A stretch of 64,000 bases of DNA from Symbiodinium natans. Taxonomy: Eukaryota > Sar > Dinophyceae > Suessiales > Symbiodiniaceae. Both the position numbers and the translations under genes were made by a program. The stretch is taken from NCBI GenBank assembly GCA_905221605.1, contig CAJNDS010000205.1, positions 1-64,000 of the forward strand, written 5' to 3'. Numbering within the stretch: the stretch's first letter is position 1; every line of letters starts with the position of its first letter. Positions 1 through 11,989 of the stretch are shown piece after piece. The notes below the pieces were generated by a model that saw only the letters and a program-made list of their open reading frames with translations, was not told where the DNA came from and searched no databases.

Positions 1-430
1 TTCATCATAGCAACAATAATATTCAAAATAATTTCATAATTTTCTAAATTCAATTATTATAATGTATTCATATCATCCTTTTTCCGAATTGAGATATAAA
101 TAATCCGTTTCGTGAAATTATTCGATATAAGAATTTAATGGAAAAAATTCCCTTGCGAATCTATTATTATATCTTATTTCAAATTCAATATTTATTCCTA
201 ATGAATTAATTTTGAATATGATCTGATATATATATATATATATTAATTCAATAAATAGATATTATAAAAAGATTTCCTCTCAATCTAGAATCAGAATCTC
301 ATAATAATCAGTCGCAATACGTAATCCCTCCCTCCCTCCGAAAATAGAGCTCTTTTCTCATTTGATTCGAATATTGTTGATCCAGTTTCATTGAAAAGGC
401 ACCTAAGGTTCGTCGTGTCCCTCCGCCCTA
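1..430. other. AT-rich segment of unknown origin
   Basis: This stretch is far richer in A and T than the rest of the window and carries a short (TA)n run near 226-242. I see no open reading frame or RNA gene. Its composition resembles organellar or plastid spacer DNA. It could be an organelle-derived insertion, an assembly join, or simply an AT-rich intron end. The change in composition is near 400-430. Confidence 0.5.
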
Positions 431-879
431 CCCATTTCTATTCAGATTGTTACTTCGGGCCTGCGGTCCTACACCAAAAAATGTGGTAGCCACGAAAGTG
501 CGTGCTATGTTACTAAAATGCATTTGGCATATATATATATATATAGATGTTACATGTGTGAATCCAAATGACTCTTCTAGGAAATTCATAAGTGGCCATA
601 AGACATTGTCAGGTTTGGGCACCATGCTGGCCGGCGAGCCGTCAAAGAGCCCAGCCACGGACAAGGAACAGCAATCATTACAAGATTATAAAAGATTATA
701 GTATAGTTCATTAACAACATGAATTACCTATTTGAAAGAAAGTGGGTCGTCTTAGAATCGCCTCAGAATCGGATTCCCCAACCTCTCATTGCCACCTTCT
801 TGCCTCATCCATCCTCATCCCTGACCCAACACACGACCCAAAACAGAACATGCTCCAGGGTCCCGGTGGCTTTTCCCTC

Positions 880-1110
880 TCACATCGGATGAGAATGGCG
901 GAGCCTTCGGATGTACAAAGCAGGCGAAGACATCGTCTCCGAGAAGCAGAATTGCAACATGGCGGATGATGAGCAGTTGTTGGCATAAAATTTTGGCTTG
1001 AAACTGTCACTGGCAGCCCAATCCACGGTGACATTGAAAAGGCCATCGAGAATCAAACTACATTGTGCTCTCCCTGCAACGCAAGAAAAAGATGCCACAG
1101 TAGCAGCAGC
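880..1110 (-). CDS. possible exon of unknown protein
   Basis: One minus-strand frame stays open through this segment. Its residue composition looks like protein: Cys spaced through the segment, two possible N-glycosylation sites (NVT, NCS) and few low-complexity runs. Further upstream on the minus strand the same frame becomes an Ala-rich run made from GCN triplets (about 1083-1165). I do not recognise a family. The open frame may be chance, and no splice boundary is proposed. Confidence 0.2.
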   Translation of the reverse strand, partial: AAATVASFSCVAGRAQCSLILDGLFNVTVDWAASDSFKPKFYANNCSSSAMLQFCFSETMSSPALYIRRLRHSHPM

Positions 1111-1249
1111 CGTAGTCGCCGCCGCAGTAGCAGCACTAGCAGCAGCCGCTGCGGATGTCACGGATCTTTGAGCGAGGATGGGTCGGATGCATTTGGACTT
1201 GGTACACGGGCCTGGGTCCTTTGAAGTTTGGATTTTCGACTCCAGAGTT

Positions 1250-2040
1250 AGGTCCCTCCCCGAAGCCAGAAACCCTGCTAACCACCAACCCAAGAACAGC
1301 CCACAACCCTACTCTTCAACCCAAATCCCCAAATCTTGTCAGCCATAGACCCTAAACACACTCAAGCCCCAAGCTCCCTTAGAGAACCCAGTACCAGCGT
1401 AGGGTTTAGGCTTTCGGGCTGTAAGGACCCCCAACTACTACTCGACTCAAACAACCCTCTGAAAAAACCCAACTGCCCGAATCCCGGGAGCCTACACCAA
1501 AAGGCGGGGCCGAGCCCCCAGACCCCCTCAAACCCTAGGAGCCCTCCTAAACAAACCACTTTGCAGCCCTCACCCACTGCAAGCCTGCGCCCGGCTGGGG
1601 AAGCAGCCCCCTGCTCGAAGCACCGAGGCTGGGGCCGTTTCGACTTTGGGGGTTTAAACCTCTTCGGTTCTGGGGTGTGGGTGCCTAGGGGCCATTGGGT
1701 TCTAGAGCTTGGTGTGCGGGGTTTAGTTTTTTGGACGGACCCTGTTGCAAAAACACACTCGGGTTGCCACAGCGCCCGCGCCAGGCGTCGACGCCCGAAG
1801 CCACAGGTCCTTTACACGGACATAACCAAAACCTAGCAACCCCACTCCTTCCAGAGAAAAGAAAACAAGAAGCTGAAACCCCTGCAGCCCGAACCCGAAT
1901 TCCCAAGCTCTGAACTCCAAACCCCCAACCCTAAACTCAAACGCCCAAACTCTGAATTCTAAACCCCAAACCCTAAACGCCAACTCCCACCCGAACGGAA
2001 CTCCCAAACTCTGAACTCTAAGCCGAAAGCTGCACCGGGT
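1250..2040. repeat. degenerate CCCTAAA-like sequence
   Basis: The segment is dominated by decayed words such as AACCCTA, AAACCCCAA and CCCAAACTCTGAA, most obvious at 1905-2035. It looks like old heptamer arrays related to the CCCTAAA repeats later in the window. Open frames here are by-products of the repeat. No gene is supported between 1110 and 2396. Confidence 0.5.
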
Positions 2041-2396
2041 AGTATTACAACTGCACAAAGCCGCCTTGGAAACCGCGGACACCGGGCATCTGCCATATGC
2101 AGTCATGCTGAAGGCTGAATGTCTCGCGATGCCTCAATGCTTAGCCATGCAGGGGTAGGGGTCTTGCATGGTCATCTGCCGCGAGTGTATGTGAACAGGA
2201 CATGTGTCGGAGGTAACCTCCGTTAATCGTCGGTCAATGCTGCCTCAAGCGAATGTGTTGTTCTTTGGGGCCAAACTGCGCGGCGGAACGGCTGGCGGCT
2301 ATCTGTGGTTTCGGACTCATACATGCTACTGAGCCGTGCACATGAGAGCTTCTCAGCACATGGGCAAGGGCAGAGACTTGGCTTCTTCTCCACACT

Positions 2397-3803
2397 TCAC
2401 AAAGCAGGAAGCTTCTTCAGTGTGAAAACACTTTGATAGCATGGGTGTACCGTCATCTGCTTCCAGTTCGCAAACAACTGAGCGTATGTCAGGTTTGCAT
2501 AGTGGCGGTGTGCGTTGAAGTAGATTGTTGGCTTCGATGCTAGCCTGCCTTCCGTTCCCAACACGAGGTCGGCATCTGGCTTCGCAAGGCACCATGCACG
2601 AGCGAGGGTGATTAAGTCGCCAAAAGGATTAAGTGCATCACCGTAACGTCCGAGCCCAGAGTGTTCAATGGAGCTGAAAGTCACAATGGCATCGAAGCTT
2701 GGCAGGCCGCTCTCCACAGCGGCACTCAATTGAAAGGGTGTCAAAGTGCGCACTCGCGCATCACTCGAATATAGAGTGGCATACTCCAGGGTCGTCACTT
2801 CAGCTGCCCCATGCGCCAGGCACAGGGCTTCCACCCACGGATTGAGTGAGCCAATTACCAGAACGCTCTTTCCCTGGAGGTCAGCATCAATGATGCCTTT
2901 TCTCAAACATTCCGTTGCGCCAACGTCGTAAGTGCCCTTGAGCTTGTGCGCTTTTGCTTGGGCAATCATGTCGTTGATGACCTCCGAAGTCCAGTTGTGA
3001 ACCGCCGCCACCACGTGTTGTTTGCCTCCATAGAACTTTTGGTCGAAGTAGTACGGTGAAAATCCGACAGCCCCACCATAAGAATAGAGCTCCCTCAGCC
3101 CCTTCGGAAGATCCTGCCACTTGGGTGGCCGCCCTTCCCCTGGCACATCCATGTGCGGGCTGGACCACAACTTGTGGCAATCTACCGTTTTTCGAAACTC
3201 ATCGAAAAACTTGCCCCCGCTCTTCTTCACATTGACCCCATCTGGCTCAATCTTGCAAACGTGGCCGCAATCCTCCAACATGTTGAAGAAGTGTGGGTTC
3301 CAAGGCACACCTTGGCTGTGGTCAGCATTCGGGTTCCAAGCGAGATGCTGTCTAATCAGCTCAAGATAACTGACCCCCTACACACTCAAGCTTCAACCCT
3401 AAACCCCAGTGCCCTAAAGCTTAAGACCTAAACCATGGAGGCCCAAAGCTTGAACTCTAAATGCACACCCTAAAAACCCTAAACCCTCAACCAAGAAGCA
3501 AAACTGCGTGCATGTTTCACAAGCGCGCCCACAGCCTGCACCGTCGGGCTTGGCTTTGGCTCCGAGGGAGACAGGCTCGGCGTTGGTGACCGGAGGCTCG
3601 GCATTGGTGACTGGCGCCTCCGTACCCGCGACTGCCGGAATGGACAGCTGTGAACCAGGCTTGTTGTGGCTCGAAACTAATCCAGGCACATCTGGGCAGG
3701 AAAAGGGTGATCTCAGGAACACTAAAGTAAATATCGCCCCCCCGGCAGCAGCTGCAACCAGACGAAGAGGTCCATAACGCGGAGGCCGAGCTTCTGCGCC
3801 CAT
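2397..3803 (-). CDS. DUF268 family membrane-anchored protein, two exons
   Basis: The main exon runs from about 3310 down to the stop at 2397. It matches my memory of the DUF268 family, whose function is unknown. Visible landmarks are an FFDEFRKTVD stretch near the start, a Rossmann-like segment (KSVLVIGSLNPWVEA), and SSIEHSGLGRYGDALNPFGD followed by LARAWC. The upstream exon, from 3803 to about 3510, starts MGAEARPP and has one hydrophobic span (LVAAAAGGAIFTLVFL), suggesting a type II membrane anchor, then a Pro/Thr/Ala-rich linker. An acceptor AG|G at 3311/3310 fits a phase-1 join with a donor near 3509-3535; the exact donor is uncertain. The intron contains CCCTAAA-like words. The methyltransferase-like fold is inferred only from the glycine-rich segment. 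Confidence 0.75.
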
Positions 3804-3809
3804 GTTGGC

Positions 3810-4126
3810 GCAATCTACACTGTCGAATCTGCACTAAGCTGCCCCGGAAATTTGTTTGAGAGTGTCGATTTGCACCCATACTGACATGAATGGCAGTTTG
3901 GACCGAAATGCCTATGAAACGTTTGAAAGCGGAGTGGGCAATTGAAAGTTTTACATGACTACCACGTGTTAGGTTTCTCGAATCCAGGATTCTTTATGGT
4001 AAACTTGCCGCGTATCCGTAGCACAGGCCAATGAAGGATCCCTACCAGTGGATCAGCTCGGAGATTTTTTGCCCGCTTAGCAAAACCCTTGAACTGCAGA
4101 GCGACTGCAACTCTTTTCTGATGCCG
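3810..4126. other. spacer without recognised features
   Basis: This is the region upstream of the DUF268 gene. I see no promoter motif that I can defend; dinoflagellate genes usually lack a TATA box. No credible coding frame is present. Confidence 0.4.
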
Positions 4127-4805
4127 AGACACATCCCAGCCACTGAGCACAGTCTTGCAAAGAGAGCCAAGGGCCTTTTCGTCAGGGGTTTGCTTCAGCG
4201 TCGCGTGAGTATTGGCCTTAAAGGTATTCGGAATGAGCTTGTTCGAAAAGGGACGCCGGCATGCGGAGGCTGAGAGTTAACATAGCTTAGCAATGACAAA
4301 CTCGCAGACTAGACACCTCCAGAAGCCCTTTCTAAAGCAGTTGCCCATTGCCGGGTCCATCTTCGAAACCCGAACGGCCAGCACTAGAGCTGGACCGAAG
4401 AGATTTCACTTGGCCGTCTCTGCTCTGAGCACACGTTTTGTGCAGCCTATGTCCAGCGATGTCTTGAGCGCGACGGCGTATTCGCCCGAAAAGCATTCGG
4501 CCGAATTTGTCCAAACATGGACACTGACATACGGAGGCTGAGCGCTTACTTAACTGAGCAACAAGCTACACAGGCGCTGACTCACTACACACCCCGCCGA
4601 AGGGTTTTCCCTAGCAGTCGCCCATTGCCAGGTCCATCTTTGAAATCTTGTGCCGTCTGTACTCAGTTGCTGGGCCGAAGCATCTAGGTCTAAGAACCAA
4701 GCAGGCAACGTCGAAAAGGCCAACTGTACAGTCTAGCTGCTTAACAATCGTGCGCGTGGCAGCCTTCCTTCTGTCCCGTTGCAAACACAGCTAGCAGCTA
4801 GAACT
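4127..4805 (+). repeat. dispersed repeat, copy 1
   Basis: About 680 bp that recurs in direct orientation at 7420-8086 with scattered substitutions and small indels. The shared part begins at GACACATCCCAGC and ends near CAAACACAGCTAGCAGCT. Both copies keep an open 60-codon minus-strand frame (4332-4514 here), but it has no recognisable product. The family is unknown; there are no obvious terminal inverted repeats. Confidence 0.8.
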
Positions 4806-5102
4806 CGCATGGCTCCGATCCCACAGGGGTTTGCTTCGTTTGGGCCCGTTTGTTTCGACTGCCACGCCGTCAGATGTGAAGCAGAAAAATCGTCATGCAT
4901 CTCCATGTATCAGCACCTTGTAACTTCGGAAGAGCACCTGGCGGCGGACATGATCCCCAAAACGATGCTTCAACCCCACATGAACTGTCTTCCTGACTAG
5001 GCTGCACAGATCCAGGAAGCCTGCTTCCAAAAGGACACTGGCCCCCACTCCCCCATCCCCCTCCGCTCTCAATCAATCACCATCCATCGGCCTCTTTGCC
5101 AT

Positions 5103-6949
5103 TCACCCCAAGATGGCCAGACCAGCCATGCAGCTCGCTCCGATGAGGGCTGCACGATGCGAGGCCGATGTGCTCCCATTGGCGCCCTGCGTGGAGCCGC
5201 TTCCTCCGTTTCCGGCTCCGCTGGTGGTGGTGGTGGCGGTGGTGGTGGTGGCGGCAGCGGTGGTGGTGGTGGTGGTCGTCGTCGTCGTGGGCGTGGCGAA
5301 ACCCTTGAGCTGAACCTTGCCAGCACCCTCCATCACCATCTTCGTGCCATCGGATGAGATCGCAATGAACTTGGCATTGTCCTTGGATTTGAAGGTTTCA
5401 AGGCCTTTACCCTAGAGGCGCTTCACCACCGAAACGCACGCTCACTTCCAGATCTCGGTCAAACTGCACCCAGGCAACCGGACTTGTTGCATCCTCCGCC
5501 CAGGTGACGCCGAAGTCGGAGCTGGTCCAAAGCTTAGAGGACATCTTGGTTGCGCCCATCACTGAGCCATCGGCGGACATGGACACACTGTCCCAAACAC
5601 CGGAATCAGACACCACCTTGGATTAGATTGCGAACCCGGGAAGGGATGGTCTTCTAGCCTGGCACTCGGCCGAACACAAAGGGAACAAACAAGCAGCAGA
5701 ACAAGCTTTCCGCATCTAAGAAACCTGCGTCCAAGTTGAGCCAGTGTTGTTGCTGATCCAAATGCCAGCGTTGTTGCCATGGCCAACGGCTGCCATAATC
5801 GAACCGCTTGACGACATGGCAATGCCGATCAGGCTTGTGGATTCGCTTGGCGTGTTGGTGGCCCAGTTGGCACCTATAGGGGATTGCCGTTGAAAGGATC
5901 TGTTGCTTAGGTCCGAGGGGTTTCCTGGGCAATTATTCCTTCTCAACAGATGAACTGCTAAAGTTGCTTTACCTTCATCAGCGAGGTAAGCAGGCGTCCA
6001 GGACAAGGGAAAAACGGCGGCCTCCGTCAGTGCTCACACGAACTCCCGCGTTGCTTTGCGAAGTCACCGCCGCAATCACATTGCCATCGGCCGACATGGC
6101 GATGCCCGTCATTGGGGTGGTCGAAATTTGGTTCCAAGTCGCGCCAAAGTCGGTGCTTCGAAAGCTGCCCTGGGTCCAGGTCTGCGCATCCACATCACTG
6201 GTGTCACCAGCTGTGACCTTGCGGCACTTGCTTGGTACTACATGGTGGCGAGGCGCCACAGCAATGGCTGACTAATGGCTGACCGAGCGTGCTTGCTACT
6301 TACCCTGGCATAGGAGACTACGAGCATGGCCTTGTGAAGCGCTGTTTTCTGGGCTGGCTATGCAAGAAAACGAAGAACCGAGCATACCATTTCGGGCAAG
6401 TGGCAATGATGTTGCCATCCGGTGACATCGCGAGGTCACGAAGCTTCTGTTGAACTGCGCTTGGGAAGTTTGCATCGGCAATACTCGAGGCCAAGGTACC
6501 CTCGCTCTTCCACATCTGAATTTCAATTCCAGCGGCAACAAGCTTGGAGCCATCTGCTGAAAGGGCAATGCCTTCCTTGGATGCAGTCTCCCCTCTCAGC
6601 CTCTCTTCCTTTCACCTCCCAGGCGCTCTCGCAACCTACTGTAGCCTACTCACTCTTTATCTCTCTCGTTCCTTGTCTCGTCGACCCTTCTCTCTCACTC
6701 TGTGGCACTATCGCAGTCGCTCGCTCGCTTGCATGTCTTGCCATAATCACGATGCTACCCTAGAACGCCAATGACCCTCGGATGGCCTGCTCCAGAAAAC
6801 AAAAGCAACTGAGAAAACACACCCAGGGTTCATACTTCCCGTCCAGTGGAGATCGCCTTGTCCAGGTTGCTCCGCTGTCTGTGCTGAACCAATAGCTCAT
6901 GTGCCCTGCACCAGCGATCGTGGAGCCATCAGACGTCATCGCAAACTTC
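5103..6949 (-). CDS. Asp-box (BNR/sialidase-like) surface protein, 3' part, six exons
   Basis: Six minus-strand exons join in frame: 6949-6844, 6575-6405, 6217-6022, 5873-5725, 5616-5427 and 5404-5103 (stop). The product is a run of beta-propeller blades. Each blade pairs a MSADG-type strand (TSDGS, LSADGS, SPDGN, MSADGN, MSSSGS, MSADGS, ISSDGT) with an Asp-box such as STDSGATW, STDFGATW, STDGGANW, SNNTGSTW or SSDFGVTW. After the last blade comes a Thr-rich stalk and a hydrophobic C-terminus (ALIGASCMAGLAILG), which could be a GPI-anchor signal or a membrane anchor. Introns start GA, GC, GC, GT and GT in that order, and every acceptor is AG|G. The STDGGANW box is split by an intron and only appears after joining. 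No sialidase active-site Arg triad can be shown, so an enzymatic role is not claimed. Exons upstream of 6949 were not found. Confidence 0.8.
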
Positions 6950-7419
6950 CTGCCGAATCACGCACCGAATGAGTGAAAAGGAAACATGCTTGTGATTAAA
7001 CCCCGGCTCCACAGCAGCTCGTGCGTGAAAGATGGCGACGTGTCCAATCTAGACCCGCTCGCTTTTCAACGCTGTGTTAGCTACAAACACACAAGCGCAT
7101 CCGCATCTACATCAAACACCCAACACCTTCAGAAGAACACATCAGACAGCCTTCAACACATCTATTCAGAAGACCATGTGGCCAGCCCTCTGCCTCCAAC
7201 TTGGCTGCTGGCCGGTGAAGAACGTGTCTTCCACCCATGCAGCACGTGTCGTTGCAGTCAGCAAGGGAAGCAGAATCGAATACATCTCGGACAGCTTCGG
7301 CACGTTGGAAGTGTGGAGATTGCGGATCTCTCTACAGGACGCGTCCGTCTTAAGCCGACGTGGGCGGGAGGAAGTTTGCTCTGTGTGAAGGTGCATGTCA
7401 AGAATCCTCAAGTGCAGCG
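6950..7419. other. probable intron or spacer upstream of the BNR gene
   Basis: The first BNR exon seen starts in phase, so at least one more 5' exon must lie upstream. I could not identify one here. Short open frames at 7166-7388 exist on both strands but show no Asp-box motif. Confidence 0.35.
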
Positions 7420-8086
7420 ACACATCCCAGCTACTGAGTGAGCACAGTCTTGCAAAGAGAGCCAAGGGCCTTTTCGTCGGTTTGAGCATCAAAATCGCGT
7501 GAGTATTGGCCCTAAATGCATTCGGCAGAGCTTGTTCGAAAAGGGACGCCGGCATGCGGAGGCTGAGAGTTAACATGGCTTAGCAATGAGCAAACTCGCG
7601 GACTAGATACCTCCAGAAGCCCCTTCTAAAGCAGTTGCCCATTGCCGGGTCCGTCTTCGAAACCCGAACGGCCAGCACCAAAGCTGGGCTGAAGAGATCT
7701 CACTTGGCCGTCTCTGCTCTGAGCACACGTTTTGTGCAGCCTATGTCCAGCGATGTCTTGAGCGCGACGTCGTATTCGCCCGAAAAGCATTCGGCCGAAT
7801 TTGTCCAAACATGGACACTGACATATGGAGGCTGAGCGCTTACTTAACTGAACAACAAGCTAAACAGGCGCTGACCTGCTACACATCACACCGAAGGTTT
7901 TGCCCTAGCAGTCACCCCCCTTTGCCACGTCCATCTTTGAAATCTTGTGCCCTCTGCACTCAACTGCTGAGCGGAAGCATCTAGGTCTAAGGACCAAGCA
8001 GGCACAACTCTACAGTCTAGTTGCTCGACAATCGTGCACTTGGCAGCATTCCTTCCGTTGCAAACACAGCTAGCAGCTGGAACACG
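7420..8086 (+). repeat. dispersed repeat, copy 2
   Basis: Second copy of the repeat at 4127-4805, in the same orientation and about 3.3 kb downstream, so that the BNR exons lie between the copies. Differences include a short indel near 7480-7500 and several substitutions. The open minus-strand frame 7626-7808 corresponds to that at 4332-4514. Confidence 0.8.
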
Positions 8087-8860
8087 AAGTAGAACAAATG
8101 CTTGTCCAACCTTTTCCACTCCTTTCTTGTAGGATGTTTGGCCTGAACGCTATTGTCCATTTGTGTCACCTACTCAAGTCTAGGAAACAAGTCCACCAAC
8201 CACTTGCGCACCGTCCAAAGCATCTGTTGCATGGCCGGGGGCCCCAAGTGACGCCCGGCAAGGTCCGGAGACGAATTCGAGTGCGGAGGGATTCAGATAC
8301 AACGAGTTGAGAAATCTTTTTGTAGAGAAGCAGAAACTCTAAATTCAAGGTGGAACATAATGGCTTTCTCAAGGTTTTCACTCCAAGCACAGCAGTGCTG
8401 ACGCGAAAGGAGCCAAGCACCGCCTCAAGCTACTGTCAAGGCCGTTCGGCTTCTAAACCAGCTGCGCTTCCAAGCACTTGCTTCGCCACCACGCTGCACC
8501 CAACACGGCCGCGTTTACGCCACGCATTCATGTGGAGATGGGGCGACATTTGCGAGAAGAGCATTCACTGAGCTTTCTCAAGCAAACAAAAAGTGCAGTC
8601 TAACATCTACGAGCATTCATTATCCAAATGAACCGAATGCATCTCAATGCTTTACGAATCCGAACACAAACTCCAAGCCTGGAATTTAGAATCATTCTCA
8701 CTGCTCTGATATTCGCAGCCATGGCTGTCAGAGCTGGCTTAACAACAAGCAGCCCCCCCCCCCCCCCCCAACCTCCCGCTTTTGATCACGTCAGAAAAGT
8801 CTCTACTCCTCTAATTTTCGAAGAACGAGCACAACACAGACAAAATATGAGGGGGGTGGA
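8087..8860. other. spacer without recognised genes
   Basis: Mixed-composition sequence with a poly-C run at 8754-8769. No frame here has the look of a conserved protein on either strand. Confidence 0.4.
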
Positions 8861-9410
8861 ATTTCGACTAATCCTCTTCTTATTCTCTACTTTTTGACGT
8901 ATGAATTATGAACACAAGAAAAAAACAAGAAACGAGGGGATTTGTTCTGAGGAAAAGCACAAAACAAAACAAAAAGCAGAGTGCATCGTCTAATACTCAA
9001 AAATGAGAAACAAAACCAGTTCTTCGTTTCAAAACGAAACAGATGTGAGGTTTAAACCTGGGTTTTGCACCTAGGTTCGGCCCTGGTTTGGAACCTGGCT
9101 TCTGAACCTGTGTTTGAACCTAGGTTCAAAACCTGGGTTCGCCAACTCTCCGAAGGCACGGGTTGAACCCAGCGTTCGAACTCTTAGAATCCGAGGTTCA
9201 ACCCAGACTTCGAACATAGAGTTCCCGAACCATAGCGTTGCCGAACCCAGGGTTCAATATAGAGTTCCCGAACCCAGGGTTCGCTCCTCCGCTCCTCCTC
9301 CTCTCCTTCTCTATGAACAATGAACACGGAGCAAGACAGGCGGAATTCACAGCAATTCTCCACTTCTCTAACACTCGAATGAACAAAAACGAGAAACGAG
9401 AGGTGGAAGT
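8850..9410 (-). repeat. repeat region with AACCTAGGTT-type motif
   Basis: Positions 8850-9030 and 9320-9410 read, on the minus strand, like the TTTCTTG...GTTCATTGTTCGAAAA units found on the plus strand at 39060-39610. Between them, 9055-9290 is built from self-complementary words of the form GAACCYAGGTTC or GAACCCAGGGTTC, repeated about every 15-35 bp. The same two components lie next to each other near 38.77-39.6 kb in the opposite orientation, so they probably form one repeat family. Confidence 0.55.
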
Positions 9411-9419
9411 TGGTCGTTT

Positions 9420-10150
9420 TAAAGCGGGCCTTTAAACTGCTTCAGCAGCACAGTAAGCAAGTCTTTGCTCATTAAGTGAGACACGGGGAGAGCGGCAACA
9501 CAACCCAACCCGCCAAACCACCAAAACGAACCAAAAACCCTCCGAACTAGAGGGTGAAACAGGACCCTTCGCGTTGGCAGGCACTGGTGCCGTTTGCGCA
9601 AGCAGGCGCAGCACTTAGGGGCGCTCGACCAGAGGGGGGTTCGATTTTTTTTCCGTGTTGGGACTTCCTCCTGTGCCAAAGGGACTGAGTGCCTGGTGAA
9701 AAGGAGCAACACCTCTTCTCCTGGAGTCCCAGGTGCTCCTGTGGAGCTGAGCTAAAATTTTCTTACAGACGTCATTCGAAAATTTTGTCTTGAAAGAAAG
9801 GTTTGTGCTCAAGAGCACAGAGCCCGTATTTCACTCCAAACATGTTCCAATAGATAGCTTCATAATTCTCCACATTGGACATATCTGCAAAACTCTTCAT
9901 AAATATCTTCGGACGTGATTGCAACCAGAGCATTCCCCTCGGCGTTTTCCGACGAAGGACAGAATTCCTCCTGTCAAAGAACAGGTCAAAACGCGAGTTC
10001 AAGGACGTGACACATAAAACCCAGTTGTGATACCTGAAATTCCTGAAAACAAAGTGCTCTAGAGGCTCCAGCGCGCGCCCAAACCCCGCCGCCCTCACCA
10101 GGCCCCCCCCGCCCTTCCACGCCTTCCTGCAGTGAGCTGGTCTTTTGCCC
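9420..10150 (-). CDS. possible exon of unknown protein (9775-10060)
   Basis: The minus-strand frame between about 10060 and the stop at 9772 encodes a stretch rich in aromatic and basic residues, including YHNWVLCVTSLNSRF and YGLCALEHKPFFQ. It is more protein-like than neighbouring frames. Upstream residues in the same frame are low-complexity Gly/Arg and probably intronic. I do not recognise the family. Positions 9420-9770 contain only weak frames. It could be a host exon or a decayed element. Confidence 0.3.
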
Positions 10151-10159
10151 ATCAGTGAA

Positions 10160-10770
10160 ACCTGTTGGACATGTTATGAAAACGAAACACACCAGCGCAA
10201 CAAAATAGGGGAGACGAAGAACACAAACGCCAACCTCAGAAGTATGGGGACTCTCAGTACACGAAGTAATCGAAAAAGGTTCCAGAAGCTTGTCAAGCTT
10301 GTAGTAACAAGGTGCAATGAGAAAACAAAAAGAGCAACCAAACCACCCACAAACTTTTGACCTTATGGTCCTGGAGAACGGACGACTTGGATTTTTTGCC
10401 TAACGGCAAAATGGGGTTGCGAAGCACTCTCCCGCTATGTCTGTAGCCTCCGAAAAAAATTGTGCAAGAAGCAGAACAGAGACCTTACAGTTGCAGAATC
10501 CATCAGTTGCAAAATCCATGAAACTCGACGTCTCAGCTGCAGTATAACAAAGTAAACCAAAACCTCCGGTCTCTAGAAGCCGCCAGCGTCAAGCGTCAAA
10601 CGATTCACAAATATATAGAAGCCGCAAGGGTCAAACGATTCACAACACTATAGAACAACAAATATTCAGAAAACATAAAGCAAAATCAGAGACAAATAAA
10701 GAAGCCAGAAAAGAGGTCAGGAAAAAACACAAAAACAACGCAAACCAAATCAAAAACAGTTTTGCACTCA
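10160..10770. other. A-rich spacer
   Basis: An A-rich plus strand with short duplicated words, for example GCCGCNAGNGTCAAACGATTCACAA at about 10579-10608 and 10620-10645. No gene is supported. Confidence 0.4.
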
Positions 10771-10782
10771 AAAAATATTTCA

Positions 10783-11430
<648 letters not shown>

Positions 11431-11799
11431 TACCCCACTTCTGCAACTGCAAAAGTCTTTCGTCTCAACTCCCTGTGCATATTCACAGTGAAAAAACAGT
11501 GCGGGCAGTTTAGTGACGGACGCGGGTCAAAGCTGACTCAACCAGGATGCCTTCTTAAGGTCTTCAGTTAACTTGGGAAGATGGACAATCGCATGGTTAA
11601 TTGCCTCCTGTAGCCTTCCTCAAGGTGGTGGTCGGTCTTCAATAATAATCGACGCAATTGTGTTGGCTGTTGCTTGGAGTTGCTCTGCTGACCACTATGA
11701 GTGCCCTGGACGGTTTTGCATCCGCTGTTATTGCGAAGTCTCCACTGGCTACACCACCATGTGGTTGCAGCCACAGACAGTTGTGCGCCTGGGTGGTTA

Positions 11800-11882
11800 C
11801 TTTGCACTGTTGCATTGTATCTTTGTGCCTGCATTTGTACCTGTTGCATCTGTGCCTGTTGCATTTGTACCTGTTGCATTTA
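11800..11882. repeat. 15-bp minisatellite
   Basis: Four or more units close to CTGTTGCATTTGTAC with C/T and A/G variants. The frame stays open through the units on both strands, giving a Met-Gln-Gln-rich peptide on the minus strand. I cannot tell whether it is coding. Confidence 0.7.
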
Positions 11883-11989
11883 AGGCCGCAAATGGTGTTG
11901 GTTGTTGCTGGGCTGCTCCCACCTGGAGGGTCTTCGGCTGGTCTTGCATCCACTGTTCTTGCTAACAAGCCCCCCACTGCCTAACTACC

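Noticed and set aside
7166..7576. Minus-strand frame as an upstream BNR exon
   Set aside because: No Asp-box or strand motif is present, and part of it lies in the dispersed repeat.
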